A stretch of DNA of 64,000 nt, from NCBI RefSeq assembly GCF_020166395.1, contig NZ_JAIQXU010000020.1, positions 35,009 to 99,008 of the forward strand. Direction: 5' to 3'. This DNA comes from Deinococcus betulae. GTDB lineage: Bacteria > Deinococcota > Deinococci > Deinococcales > Deinococcaceae. Below, one piece after another: positions 7,708 through 15,360 of this stretch. Numbering within the stretch: position 1 is the stretch's first letter; every line of letters begins with the position of its first letter. The notes beneath the pieces were generated by a model. That model was not told the origin of the DNA and searched no databases. It saw nothing but the letters and a program-made list of their open reading frames with translations. The position numbers and the translations under genes were made by a program.

Positions 7708-10700
7708 TTAATCTGCCGCCTGCGCTTCGCCATCCGGCCGCAGCGGCAGTTCGGCCAGCCGGTCCACTCGCAGCGTCACCGCCCGCCCCTGCCGCGTCAC
7801 GGGCCCCTGCACAATCAGCGCCCGCGCGTCCCGCAACAGGACGCGGTGGACTTCCCAGAGATCAGGGCTGATCACCGCCTGGAGCCGCCCAGTCGCATCT
7901 TCGAGCACGTAGAAGGCAAAGCCCTTCGCGGTCGGCGGCCGCTGCCTCGCCACGATCAGCCCCGCAGCCCAGCTGGTCGCCCCCTGTTTCAGCCCCGCCA
8001 AGGCCTCACAGCCCAGGTCGCGCAGCCTCGCCCGGTGCGCGTCTAGTGGATGCCGTCCCGTTTCGCTCAGCCCTTTGGTCTCCAGGTCCAGCGCTGCCAG
8101 GGCCTCAGGCGACAGGTCCGGCAGCGCCGGCGGCTCCAGCGCAGGGGTCAGCAGCGCGCGTGTCCCTGGCGGCCGGGCCTGCATCAGAGTGGTCAGCTCA
8201 TAGAAAGCCTGCCGACGAGTGCGGTCCAGGCCGTCGAAGGCGCCCGCGCGCACCAACCGGTCAAAGCGGTCCTGGGGCAGTGCCAGCCGGTCATAAGCAT
8301 CGGCCACCCCTTGAAACTTGCCCGTCATCAGCCGTTCCTGCACGATCTGACGCGCGGCGTCCTCACTGATCCCCTCCACGGCGCGCAGAGGCACACGGAC
8401 AACTTGCGCCGTTTCGGCCCGGTAGGCCAGCCCCGACCGGTTCAGGCACACAGGAGCCAGCCGCACGCCACGCCGCCGAGCTTCCTGCGCCGCAGTGTGG
8501 GCCGGCCACAGGCCCGGGGCCTCACTGAGAAAGCCCGCGAAGTATGCCGCCGGATGGTGACGCCGCATCCAGGCGCTCGCGTAACTGTGCGCGGCAAACG
8601 CCCAGGCGTGGGACTCGGCGAACCCATAGCCCCGGAAGGCCGCGCACTGGTCAAACACGGCCTCCGCTTCCCAGGGAAACGCGCCGCACGTCTGGGCCGC
8701 GCCGCTCACGAAGGTCTGCTTCAGTGCCGCCCGCTCGGCCTCATCTTCAACCCGGCTCAGCGCCGAGCGGAACCGGTCGGCCGCCGGCCAGTCGAGCCCT
8801 GCGTACTGCACCGCCAGCCGCAGAATCTGCTCCTGAAACAGGAGGGTGCCGTGGGTCGGAGCCAGGATGGCGGCCAGAGGTTCAGGCAACTCGGGGACAG
8901 GTTCCTCTCCCCTGGCCCGGCGCACATAGGGATGCACCGTCCCGCTCTGAATCGGCCCTGGGCGGATCAGGGCGATCTGGTGGGCCAGATGCGTCATGGT
9001 CCTGGGCTGCAAGCGCGCGGCCAGCTGGGTCTGGGCTGGACTTTCAATCTGAAACAGGCCCAGGGTGTCGCCCGTACCGATCTCTCGCCACACGGCCAGG
9101 TCATCGGGCAGCTCGCCGTACGGCACCCACTGCCCGGTCAGCCGCAGGACCTCTTCCCGCGCCCGCTCCAGTGCCGACAGCATCCGCAGGCCCAGCAGGT
9201 CCAGCTTGATTAGCCCCAGCGCCTCGACATCATCCTTGTCAAAGGTCAGCATCCGGATGCCGCCGCTGGACCGCGTCAGGGGGCTGTATGTGGTCAAATC
9301 CTCACCGCTGAGCACGACCCCCCCACTGTGCGGCGCAAGGTGCCGCACGAAGCCTGGCTCGATCCGCTCCAGCAGGCCCAGCAGGGCTTCTTTCACCGGG
9401 GCCTCGCCCAGCACTTCGCCGAAGACGGCCGCCGCGTCCCGGACACGGTGAGGCCGCAGGTGCCCAAAATCTCGGCCCAGCGCTCGGCTCAGACGGTCTC
9501 GCAGCTCCGGCGGCAAGCCCAGGGCGCGTCCGAGATCCTGAAGGGCACTCTTCAGGCGGTAGGTCATGCGGTTGGCCACCATGGCCTCGCCCGCGCCCGT
9601 CAAGCCCCAGCGCGCTTCAACCCAGGCCAGCACCTGGTCGCGGCGACTGGAGGCAATATCGATGTCCACGTCCGGCATGCTGGTCCGGCCGGTGTGCAGA
9701 AAACGTTCAAACAGCAGGTCATGCCGAAGAGGGTCTGACAGCGTAATGCCCAGCAGGTAACACAAGACGCTGCCCGCTGCACTGCCCCGGCCCGCCGCCA
9801 GAATCCCATGCTGCCGGCAGTAATCGGTGACTTCGGCGGCCGTCAGGAAAAACCCGGCCAGGTCCAGTTCAGCCACCGTGCTCAGCTCGGCCGTCAACCG
9901 GGTCAGCGCGGCGGCCTGTTGACTGCCGGGGTACTGGGCAGCCACGGCGGCCCTGGCCCGGTCCTCCAGAGCCCCCTGTGCGGTTTGGAAGGGGCGCAGT
10001 CTGGGCACGGGGCTGTGCAGCCGTTCCGGCAAGAGGGGCCAGGTGCAGGCCTGCGCGAGGCGCGCCGCGTTCAGCGCCCCATCGGGAAAGGGCAGGAGGC
10101 CACCCCAATGGGCTGGGGTCTCCACGCTCAGGGCGTCATTGCGGGGCCGCTCAGGGTGGGGCGTGTGCACATCAATGCCCAGCCGGGCACAGGTCAGGGC
10201 GTCCAGCAGCGGGTAATCGGCCCGGTGGGCCAAGCGCACCTCCGGGGCGGCCACCACCGGCAGGTCGAGGTCTCGCGCCAGCCCGCGCAAAGAAGCCAGT
10301 CGGCGGCGTTCCTGGGGGGCCTCGCCGTGGTACAGCTGCACGTAGAGCTGAAATGGAAAGATCTGGCGCAGTTGGCGCAGGTACAGCGCCGCCCGCGCCA
10401 GATCACGCTGTTCACCCAGCACCGTAGGAAAGCCCTCGCGGCCCCCAGTCAGGCAGACCAGGTGCTCCTGGGCCTGCCCCCCGACTTCTCGGAGGAGGTT
10501 CAGCGGCACGCCCTCAGGGTGTTGAAGGTTCACAGCCGTGATCAGCTCGCACAGGGTGGCGTAGCCGGTTCTGGACTGGGCCAGCAGCACCAGAGGGAAG
10601 ACCTGAACCGGGGTAGATGAGCGGGGTGGGCTGGGAAATTGCACCGGCAGGGTCACCCCGATGATGGGCGTCAGACCAGCCGCGCGCGCGGCGGTACTCA

Positions 10701-10854
10701 GCTCAACGGCTCCAGCGACACTGCACCAGTCCACGAGACCAACCCCCGTGAACCCCGCCGCATGGGCCACCTGCACCAGGCGCCGCGGCGAGACGGTGGA
10801 CCGCCCCTCACTGAAGAAGCTTTGCGTGGTCAGCAGCACAGAGAGTGGGGGCAT
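7708..10854 (-). CDS. dnaE2: Error-prone DNA polymerase III alpha subunit, DnaE2 type
   Basis: A 1048-residue C-family polymerase of the DnaE2/ImuC group, which copies past DNA damage. The palm shows MPDVDIDIAS with the PD-x-D metal ligands (around 395) and the later Asp in FDKDD and LDLLG. SAAGS and RPGP-type motifs are present and the C-terminus has an OB-fold. The PHP domain begins with LLTTQSFFSEGRST where active PHP domains have HxH metal ligands, so the PHP site looks dead. It is the last gene of the lexA-imuB operon, three bases after the small DUF6504 gene. The D. deserti lexA-imuY-dnaE2 operon is the closest known parallel. Confidence 0.93.
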   Translation of the reverse strand: MPPLSVLLTTQSFFSEGRSTVSPRRLVQVAHAAGFTGVGLVDWCSVAGAVELSTAARAAGLTPIIGVTLPVQFPSPPRSSTPVQVFPLVLLAQSRTGYATLCELITAVNLQHPEGVPLNLLREVGGQAQEHLVCLTGGREGFPTVLGEQRDLARAALYLRQLRQIFPFQLYVQLYHGEAPQERRRLASLRGLARDLDLPVVAAPEVRLAHRADYPLLDALTCARLGIDVHTPHPERPRNDALSVETPAHWGGLLPFPDGALNAARLAQACTWPLLPERLHSPVPRLRPFQTAQGALEDRARAAVAAQYPGSQQAAALTRLTAELSTVAELDLAGFFLTAAEVTDYCRQHGILAAGRGSAAGSVLCYLLGITLSDPLRHDLLFERFLHTGRTSMPDVDIDIASSRRDQVLAWVEARWGLTGAGEAMVANRMTYRLKSALQDLGRALGLPPELRDRLSRALGRDFGHLRPHRVRDAAAVFGEVLGEAPVKEALLGLLERIEPGFVRHLAPHSGGVVLSGEDLTTYSPLTRSSGGIRMLTFDKDDVEALGLIKLDLLGLRMLSALERAREEVLRLTGQWVPYGELPDDLAVWREIGTGDTLGLFQIESPAQTQLAARLQPRTMTHLAHQIALIRPGPIQSGTVHPYVRRARGEEPVPELPEPLAAILAPTHGTLLFQEQILRLAVQYAGLDWPAADRFRSALSRVEDEAERAALKQTFVSGAAQTCGAFPWEAEAVFDQCAAFRGYGFAESHAWAFAAHSYASAWMRRHHPAAYFAGFLSEAPGLWPAHTAAQEARRRGVRLAPVCLNRSGLAYRAETAQVVRVPLRAVEGISEDAARQIVQERLMTGKFQGVADAYDRLALPQDRFDRLVRAGAFDGLDRTRRQAFYELTTLMQARPPGTRALLTPALEPPALPDLSPEALAALDLETKGLSETGRHPLDAHRARLRDLGCEALAGLKQGATSWAAGLIVARQRPPTAKGFAFYVLEDATGRLQAVISPDLWEVHRVLLRDARALIVQGPVTRQGRAVTLRVDRLAELPLRPDGEAQAAD

Positions 10855-10857
10855 GGG

Positions 10858-11103
10858 TCAGTCCTGCAGCCGGGCCAGCCACCAGCGGCCAGGTGACGCG
10901 GCCTCCTGATGCAGTTCCAGAGTGAGAGTCCCTGCTTGCACGAGAAAGCAGGCGCGCGGCTGCTCACCCAGCCACCAACGGCCACCGGCCCGCCAGCGGT
11001 CGAGAACAGCCTGTACGCGGTAGGGCCGCCCCTGCCAGGTCAGCTGCACTGGCATCCCAGTCTCACTGCTCACCACGGTCACCTCCTGCTGAACTGCTTT
11101 CAT
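10858..11103 (-). CDS. DUF6504-like small protein of the mutasome operon
   Basis: An 81-residue protein that looks like DUF6504: a start with VSSETGMPVQLTWQGRPY, a VLDRWR-GGRWW segment, and an end that reads as a strand-rich ELH...GRWWLARLQD. Proteins of this kind sit beside imuB/dnaE2 genes in other bacteria, where they resemble a detached piece of the ImuB C-terminal region. Its start overlaps the imuB stop by four bases and it ends three bases before dnaE2. A role as a mutasome adaptor is inferred. Confidence 0.7.
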   Translation of the reverse strand: MKAVQQEVTVVSSETGMPVQLTWQGRPYRVQAVLDRWRAGGRWWLGEQPRACFLVQAGTLTLELHQEAASPGRWWLARLQD

Positions 11104-12353
11104 GGCGACACCCCGTCGAAAAAGGCCAAGACCTGTGCAACCGCCTGCTGGCGGCGCTGCGCGGGATGGGCCGGCCAGACCAGCCGGGGGGTGAGGGCGG
11201 TGACCCTCACCTCGCCGGTGTGCCAGTCAATCCATTCGTACTGCTGGTCTGCGGTGTAGGCCCAGGGGTCCAGCCAACGGACTCGCACCAAGGCGTCAGG
11301 GAAGCGCGAGAGCACGGTTTTGGTCACCTCCAGTTCAGCGAGCCCAGCCCACAGACCGACCATCCGACCAGGCGTTGCCAAGCCGCCCAGCTGGACAGTC
11401 AGGCGGTCGATGCCCAGTGGCAGGGCGCGGGCATCGGCTAGAGCCAGCCCAGCCACCCGCACGAGGGCCGCCTCATCCAGAGGCCATTTCAGGGGTCGGG
11501 TCGCCTGCAGGGTGCCGCCAATGGTCTCGGCCTGCACGGTCAGGGTAGCCGCGAGGCGGCCGCGCAACTCGACCACCAGTCCCGGCAGCAAGTCGCGGAG
11601 GGCCGCGCCGGCCTGAGCCGGTTCGGCCAGGGGCGCGTCAAACACCAGGCTGGCCGTCAAGAGCGGGCCGGGGTGATACCGCTCGACGCTGCGGGTGCGT
11701 TCGCCCCTGAGAAAGCGGTTGAGCCGTTTGCCGACATCCACGCCCAAGAACTGTTGTCGCTGGGCGGCGCTCCAGTCCATCAGCCCACCCAGATCGCGTA
11801 CCCCCAAAAATTGCAGGCGTTCAGCCGCTCCGGGCGGCACACTGAGCGCGCCCAGATGGGCCAGCGGCGCCAGCATCAGGAACGCCTGCTCCGCACTGGT
11901 GCTGACTTCATGCACTTCGCCGGGAACCGCTCGCAGCGCGGCCAGGTGCGCCAGTTCACGGCTGGCTGCCAGGCCCACGGGCGCATGCAGCGCGGCCGCC
12001 AGGTCACGCGCCGCTGGAGCCGACAGGACCAGAAAGGCCGTGCCCAGGGTCTGCCCCTCAACCCGGTCGCTGTACCGCGCGTAGAGCTGATCCAGCACCT
12101 CAGCCCACGCCGCGCGTGCTTCGGCGGCGGGGACGAGGGTGGTGTGCAGGTCTGGACAGCGACTGAGTGCAGCCCCCTCGCGCATCCCGAGATGTATGCC
12201 AGCGCCCTGAGCCAGGGGACACGCTTGGATCACCCGTCTGGTGTCACCCAGCAGGGCGACCGGCACGCCGGGATGTTGCCGCTGCACCTGCACCAGTGGC
12301 CAGGGGGACAGCAGGACGCAGGCGATGAGACTCGGCGCGCGTCCAGGCGGCAT
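11100..12353 (-). CDS. imuB: ImuB/ImuY-type Y-family polymerase-like protein
   Basis: A 417-residue protein with the Y-family layout: palm/fingers to about 230, thumb with a helix-hairpin-helix (LQFLGVRDLGGLMDWS, about 195-210), and a little-finger domain to the end. The acidic catalytic residues expected near the N-terminus (a DxDxFF block) and in an SxDE block are absent; the corresponding segments read LLSPWPLVQVQ and LGTAFLVLS. ImuB proteins are typically inactive and bridge DnaE2 to the beta clamp. No ImuA gene accompanies it. Its start lies two bases after the lexA stop. Confidence 0.82.
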   Translation of the reverse strand: MPPGRAPSLIACVLLSPWPLVQVQRQHPGVPVALLGDTRRVIQACPLAQGAGIHLGMREGAALSRCPDLHTTLVPAAEARAAWAEVLDQLYARYSDRVEGQTLGTAFLVLSAPAARDLAAALHAPVGLAASRELAHLAALRAVPGEVHEVSTSAEQAFLMLAPLAHLGALSVPPGAAERLQFLGVRDLGGLMDWSAAQRQQFLGVDVGKRLNRFLRGERTRSVERYHPGPLLTASLVFDAPLAEPAQAGAALRDLLPGLVVELRGRLAATLTVQAETIGGTLQATRPLKWPLDEAALVRVAGLALADARALPLGIDRLTVQLGGLATPGRMVGLWAGLAELEVTKTVLSRFPDALVRVRWLDPWAYTADQQYEWIDWHTGEVRVTALTPRLVWPAHPAQRRQQAVAQVLAFFDGVSP

Positions 12354-12355
12354 CG

Positions 12356-12994
12356 TCAGCCTCGGCCCTTGGCTGGCAGGCTCGCTCGGCCAGGCACCAT
12401 GCCCAGGCGCCCCACCATCCGGCCCTGCACCTGAATGTCGGCCGCCGAATAGCTCTGACGGGGATGCTCTGGATTCTCACTGAGGAGGACCACTTCATCA
12501 TGCAAGTGGTACAGGCGCTTGAGGGTCGCCGCATTGTCACCCGGCACCAGCACGACCGCCACTTCCCCATCGGTGACGGTGGTGGCCGGACGCACGAGTA
12601 CCCAGTCCCCGTTCATGACCCCGATGCCGATCATGGAGTCGCCGCGCACTTCCAGGAGGAAGTCCCCCTCGCGCACACCCAGAAGCGCGTCCAGGCTGGG
12701 GGTGGTGTGGTCGGGTTCCTGTTCAGCCAGAATCGGTCGCCCGGCGGCAATCTGGCCGTAGATCGGAATACCCAGGCCCAGACTGACCTTGGCCCGTTCG
12801 GTCAGGACCAGTGAGGCAAAGCGGCTGTCGGGTGGTTCAAGGTAGCCCAGATTCCGCAGGATCTTCACTTGCAGGCGCACAGCTTCATGGCTGAGGTGAA
12901 CTTTCTGGGCCACGGCGCGCAGGGTAGCGCCGGCCCCGAGGGTGAGGGCGGCACTGAGAATGCGGGTCCGGGTAGGGGTGAGGTCTGGGGGCAT
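12356..12994 (-). CDS. lexA: LexA-family SOS repressor
   Basis: A 212-residue self-cleaving repressor. Residues 1-65 form a winged helix. The S24 peptidase part has the cleavage pair Ala84-Gly85 (QIAAGRP), nucleophile Ser120 (GDSMIG) and general base Lys159 (ATLKR), so it should respond to RecA filaments. ATG 12994 is preferred to the upstream 13072 because GAGGAG lies just before it and the extra 26 residues look unstructured and overlap the promoter. It heads the imuB-DUF6504-dnaE2 operon and is probably autoregulated through the palindromes at 13015 and 13058. Confidence 0.92.
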   Translation of the reverse strand: MPPDLTPTRTRILSAALTLGAGATLRAVAQKVHLSHEAVRLQVKILRNLGYLEPPDSRFASLVLTERAKVSLGLGIPIYGQIAAGRPILAEQEPDHTTPSLDALLGVREGDFLLEVRGDSMIGIGVMNGDWVLVRPATTVTDGEVAVVLVPGDNAATLKRLYHLHDEVVLLSENPEHPRQSYSAADIQVQGRMVGRLGMVPGRASLPAKGRG

Positions 12995-13014
12995 GGGCTC
13001 CTCGGTGCTCTTGG

Positions 13015-13034
13015 CTCTTGGGACGCTCCAAGAG
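13015..13034. promoter_or_regulatory. Putative LexA operator O1
   Basis: A perfect inverted repeat with seven-base arms CTCTTGG and CCAAGAG and a six-base spacer. The core matches CTTGG-N6-CCAAG. It lies 21-40 bases before lexA, downstream of the lexA -10, and its left arm overlaps the -35 (TTGGGA, 13018-13023) of a rightward promoter. Confidence 0.65.
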
Positions 13035-13072
13035 TGTGCCTTAGATTGCGCTGTAGGCTTGGAATGTGTCAA
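13018..13072. promoter_or_regulatory. Divergent promoters of lexA and 13095 gene
   Basis: Minus strand: -35 TTGACA (13067-13072) and a -10-like CAATCT (13043-13048) with an 18-base spacer. Plus strand: -35 TTGGGA (13018-13023) and -10 TAGATT (13042-13047), also with 18 bases between. The two -10 elements overlap almost fully, so the promoters probably compete. Each -35 lies within one putative operator. Confidence 0.5.
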
Positions 13073-13073
13073 G
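13058..13073. promoter_or_regulatory. Putative LexA operator O2
   Basis: CTTGG-N6-TCAAG, the same 16-base layout as O1 with one arm mismatch. Read on the minus strand it covers a TTGACA -35 element for lexA (13067-13072). It also lies about 20 bases before the rightward gene at 13095. Two equally spaced copies in 60 bases suggest one repressor controlling both directions. Confidence 0.6.
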
Positions 13074-13094
13074 ATTCCTGGGAGGTGAAATGGA

Positions 13095-13445
13095 ATGATG
13101 GAATCCGCTCAGGACGTAACCGAAGCGCCCTCGTCCCCATTCGTGCGTCAAATCGAGATTCGGCTGGCCCAGCCCACGCCCCGCGTCCGCTACGAGAAGG
13201 GCAAGCCGATTAAGGAGCCGGCGCCGGACATGAACCGGGTCATTCGCGCGCTAGAGGACGAGGTCACGGCGGCCGTTCAGCAGTTGTACGGTCCGCAGAC
13301 CGAAGTGACCTTCGCAGCCGCCAAGGCAGGTGACATTCGGTTTGCTGGAGCGTTCACCGAGAAACCAGGCGTCATGCGCGAAAGGGTGAGCGAGATCCTG
13401 GGAATAGCGTTCGACAACCTTGACCTGAGTGGGGAAGAGACCTGA
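13095..13445 (+). CDS. Hypothetical protein divergent from lexA
   Basis: A 116-residue protein that I do not recognise. It has a central helix (MNRVIRALEDEVTAAVQQLYG) and a beta-rich end with a possible substrate-like KPGVMRERVSEILG segment. A GGGAGGTGA site precedes the two adjacent ATG codons (13095, 13098). Because its promoter region carries the same palindromes as lexA, it is a candidate SOS gene. That is the most useful clue to its role. Confidence 0.65.
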   Translation: MMESAQDVTEAPSSPFVRQIEIRLAQPTPRVRYEKGKPIKEPAPDMNRVIRALEDEVTAAVQQLYGPQTEVTFAAAKAGDIRFAGAFTEKPGVMRERVSEILGIAFDNLDLSGEET

Positions 13446-13466
13446 CCCCCAACCCTGCTGGCGGGT

Positions 13467-13478
13467 TAGGGTGAGGAG
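13467..13478 (+). promoter_or_regulatory. Leaderless-type -10 before 13479
   Basis: TAGGGT at 13467-13472 is followed by six bases (GAGGAG) and then the GTG start. GAGGAG is too close to act as a normal ribosome site, so the hexamer spacing suggests initiation at the start codon. A weak CTGACC lies 18 bases further upstream. Confidence 0.4.
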
Positions 13479-13898
13479 GTGAGCGACCTCAACACGGCCG
13501 CAGGGTCACCGCTGATACCGGATGTGGCCCTGCGGTTTATGCGTCTTCAAGAGCAGGCAGAGAGCGTCCAAGGCTGGCTTAGTGCCGAAGACAACGCTCA
13601 ACGCCTTTCACTTCTCGCCACGGCGCCCGGCATTTGGCGGGGGTTTACCCCAGCTGTGCAATTCACGGTGATGCAGATCGAGCAGAGGATTGGACCTGAT
13701 CCCTTACTGCACTTTCTGGCGGCCGCTGGGCAGCCACCCACCCTGGTTGATGACTGGCCAAGCCACTTGATGCCAGAAGCGGGCTATGTGGTGACCCGCC
13801 GTTGGCTCAATCCAGAGCGGTCGATTGGGCTGTATCACACCTACCGCGCAGCGGTCGAGCGAATCCACCGTTCGACCAACCAACCTGAGCCCATCTAG
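13479..13898 (+). CDS. Hypothetical protein
   Basis: A 139-residue, mainly helical protein of unknown family, with conserved-looking Trp residues (GWLS, GIWRGF, DDWPSH, RRWLN). GTG start with a TANNNT hexamer six bases upstream. Its TAG stop shares the palindrome CTAG (13895-13898) with the stop of the lipoprotein gene on the other strand, so the two genes end tail to tail with a four-base overlap. Confidence 0.6.
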   Translation: MSDLNTAAGSPLIPDVALRFMRLQEQAESVQGWLSAEDNAQRLSLLATAPGIWRGFTPAVQFTVMQIEQRIGPDPLLHFLAAAGQPPTLVDDWPSHLMPEAGYVVTRRWLNPERSIGLYHTYRAAVERIHRSTNQPEPI

Positions 13899-14341
13899 GG
13901 ACGGAAAACCTTGGGTGCTGAGGGAGAGCGGGTGGCCAGGCCTAGGTCCATTCCATCCGAGCGGACCAGCAGCACCAGCGGATGCTGGTCGTCAGGATCA
14001 CGGGGCACGAGCTGTGCGAACCGGTGGAACTCACGGGTGCCGTCCGGCCTCTGACAGGTCGCCGTGACCTGAACAACCTCTCCGCCGACCAGGAAGGTGC
14101 CACCAGTACGTTCATAGGGCGCTTCTGATAGCTGGAGCGGTGAAAGCGTCAAGTTCAATACACGGCCCAAGGCCGGTCCCGAACCATCCAAATGCACCGA
14201 GGCGCAGTAGGTGCCAGTCATCTGGGTGTACCAATACTCGAAGGTCACCAGATCCGTCGACTGGAGCGGTGGCTTAGACGCCCCATCACAGGCATTTAAG
14301 GGCAGGAGTAACGCGAGAGCCATGGAACACAGACGAATCAT
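13895..14341 (-). CDS. Putative lipoprotein
   Basis: A 148-residue exported protein. The N-terminus has a short basic start, a hydrophobic stretch and a lipobox LNAC at about residues 15-18, so it should be lipid-anchored after signal peptidase II cleavage. The mature part contains a few Cys residues (TYCAS, ATCQR) and looks beta-rich. ATG 14341 is preferred over 14371 because a TAGGGT hexamer (14349-14354 on the minus strand) lies seven bases before it. Function unknown. Confidence 0.65.
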   Translation of the reverse strand: MIRLCSMALALLLPLNACDGASKPPLQSTDLVTFEYWYTQMTGTYCASVHLDGSGPALGRVLNLTLSPLQLSEAPYERTGGTFLVGGEVVQVTATCQRPDGTREFHRFAQLVPRDPDDQHPLVLLVRSDGMDLGLATRSPSAPKVFRP

Positions 14342-14786
14342 GCCAATGACCCTATGGAAGTTGAACTTCACGCCACTGCTGAGGCGACGGCATCAAGCAG
14401 ATTCAGCTTGACTGCTCGACAAGGCCTGAAGCATTGGGCGTGCGCGACCGAGGGAGCAGGTCTCTACCTCAAGCGTCTTGAATCACTGATCGCCAGTGGG
14501 CTCAGGATGCGAAGTTAGGAGGATCGACAGACCATTCGCTCCCGAGGCTGTCGCACGGGGGAAAGGCTGTGCCTGTGCTGGCAGGCAAGGTGAACTGACG
14601 CATGCCTCTAGCATCAGGTCTAGGGACTGCGCTGCGGTCAACATGGGGGTGACAGACCGCGAACAAAACTGCAACATTTGTGCGACAAGTCAGCAACGCC
14701 GTGATAAATTTCATACTCAGCACGGATGGAAAACAGCGGTGGCATCGCCAATTTGCTGTAAAGCCGTGTCGACCCGGAGGTCGGAA
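14342..14786. other. Gap before the secreted-peptide gene
   Basis: Apart from the minus-strand -10 hexamer at 14349-14354 no gene is supported here. The DNA becomes AT-richer after about 14640. TAAATT at 14705-14710 is a possible -10 for the peptide gene, though no good -35 is placed before it. Confidence 0.35.
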
Positions 14787-14915
14787 ATGAAGAAAATCCT
14801 GATGTTGGCGATGACCCTACTGATCACAGCAGCCTCGGCTGCCCCATCCCTTCCTGGCAACCAGCCCGACTCAATGTGGGACTGCCGCGTGCGTTGCCCT
14901 GATCCTGACGCTTGA
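14787..14915 (+). CDS. Secreted 42-residue peptide
   Basis: A tiny gene encoding a signal peptide (MKKIL, then a hydrophobic stretch, then TAASA-AP as a likely signal peptidase I site after residue 18) and a mature peptide of about 24 residues. The mature part is rich in Pro and Asp and has two Cys separated by three residues (CRVRC), which could form a disulfide. GGAGGTCGG precedes the ATG. It is followed by a thioredoxin-like gene and a large helical-repeat gene, the layout of a peptide with its own maturation and receptor proteins. That reading is inference. Confidence 0.6.
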   Translation: MKKILMLAMTLLITAASAAPSLPGNQPDSMWDCRVRCPDPDA

Positions 14916-15028
14916 GCGATTTGAGGAATTTCTTTCGGCCTTACACCACGGTTTAACTCATGAACAGGCTGCGCGAATCGCTTGATAGAGGATCAGGTGG
15001 TTCGCGCAAACTCTATATGGAGGGAATC

Positions 15029-15343
15029 ATGCAGATCCTGACTGACGAAACTTTTAACGCCAGCATTCAGCAAGGTGTGTGGGTGGTTCACTTCACCTCA
15101 CCCACTTGTGCACCCTGCAAAGCCGTTTACCCAATCTTGGAGGAGATGGAACGTGAGCAAGGGCGAACCATCTCTTTCGGCGTAGTAAATACGAGGGAAG
15201 AGTTTGCTACAGCCATCAGTAACCGCGTAACCTCAAATCCAACTGTCATCATATACAAAGATTCCGAACCGATGAATATTATTAATGGCGCATACAAAAA
15301 GACTGTTTATGAAGAAGCAGTCCAACAGGTACTCGCCCTTTAA
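15029..15343 (+). CDS. Thioredoxin-like protein
   Basis: A 104-residue thioredoxin-fold protein with the redox motif CAPC in TSPTCAPCKAVYP (about 28-40). The cis-proline loop is SNPTVIIY. No signal peptide, so it should be cytoplasmic. ATG 15029 is chosen because GGAGGG lies 6-11 bases before it. The active-site dipeptide Ala-Pro differs from the usual Gly-Pro. The low-GC codon use matches its neighbours (peptide gene and repeat protein), unlike the rest of the window. It may handle the two-Cys peptide or its partners. Confidence 0.85.
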   Translation: MQILTDETFNASIQQGVWVVHFTSPTCAPCKAVYPILEEMEREQGRTISFGVVNTREEFATAISNRVTSNPTVIIYKDSEPMNIINGAYKKTVYEEAVQQVLAL

Positions 15344-15360
15344 TGAGGTGAACACAGCTT

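Noticed and set aside
8050..9213. 387-residue plus-strand frame
   Set aside because: Antisense shadow of dnaE2; residue mix dominated by Gln, Arg, Pro and Gly.
9808..10620. 270-residue plus-strand frame
   Set aside because: Another antisense shadow of dnaE2 without ribosome site or motif.
11673..12434. 253-residue plus-strand frame
   Set aside because: Antisense to imuB and the end of lexA.
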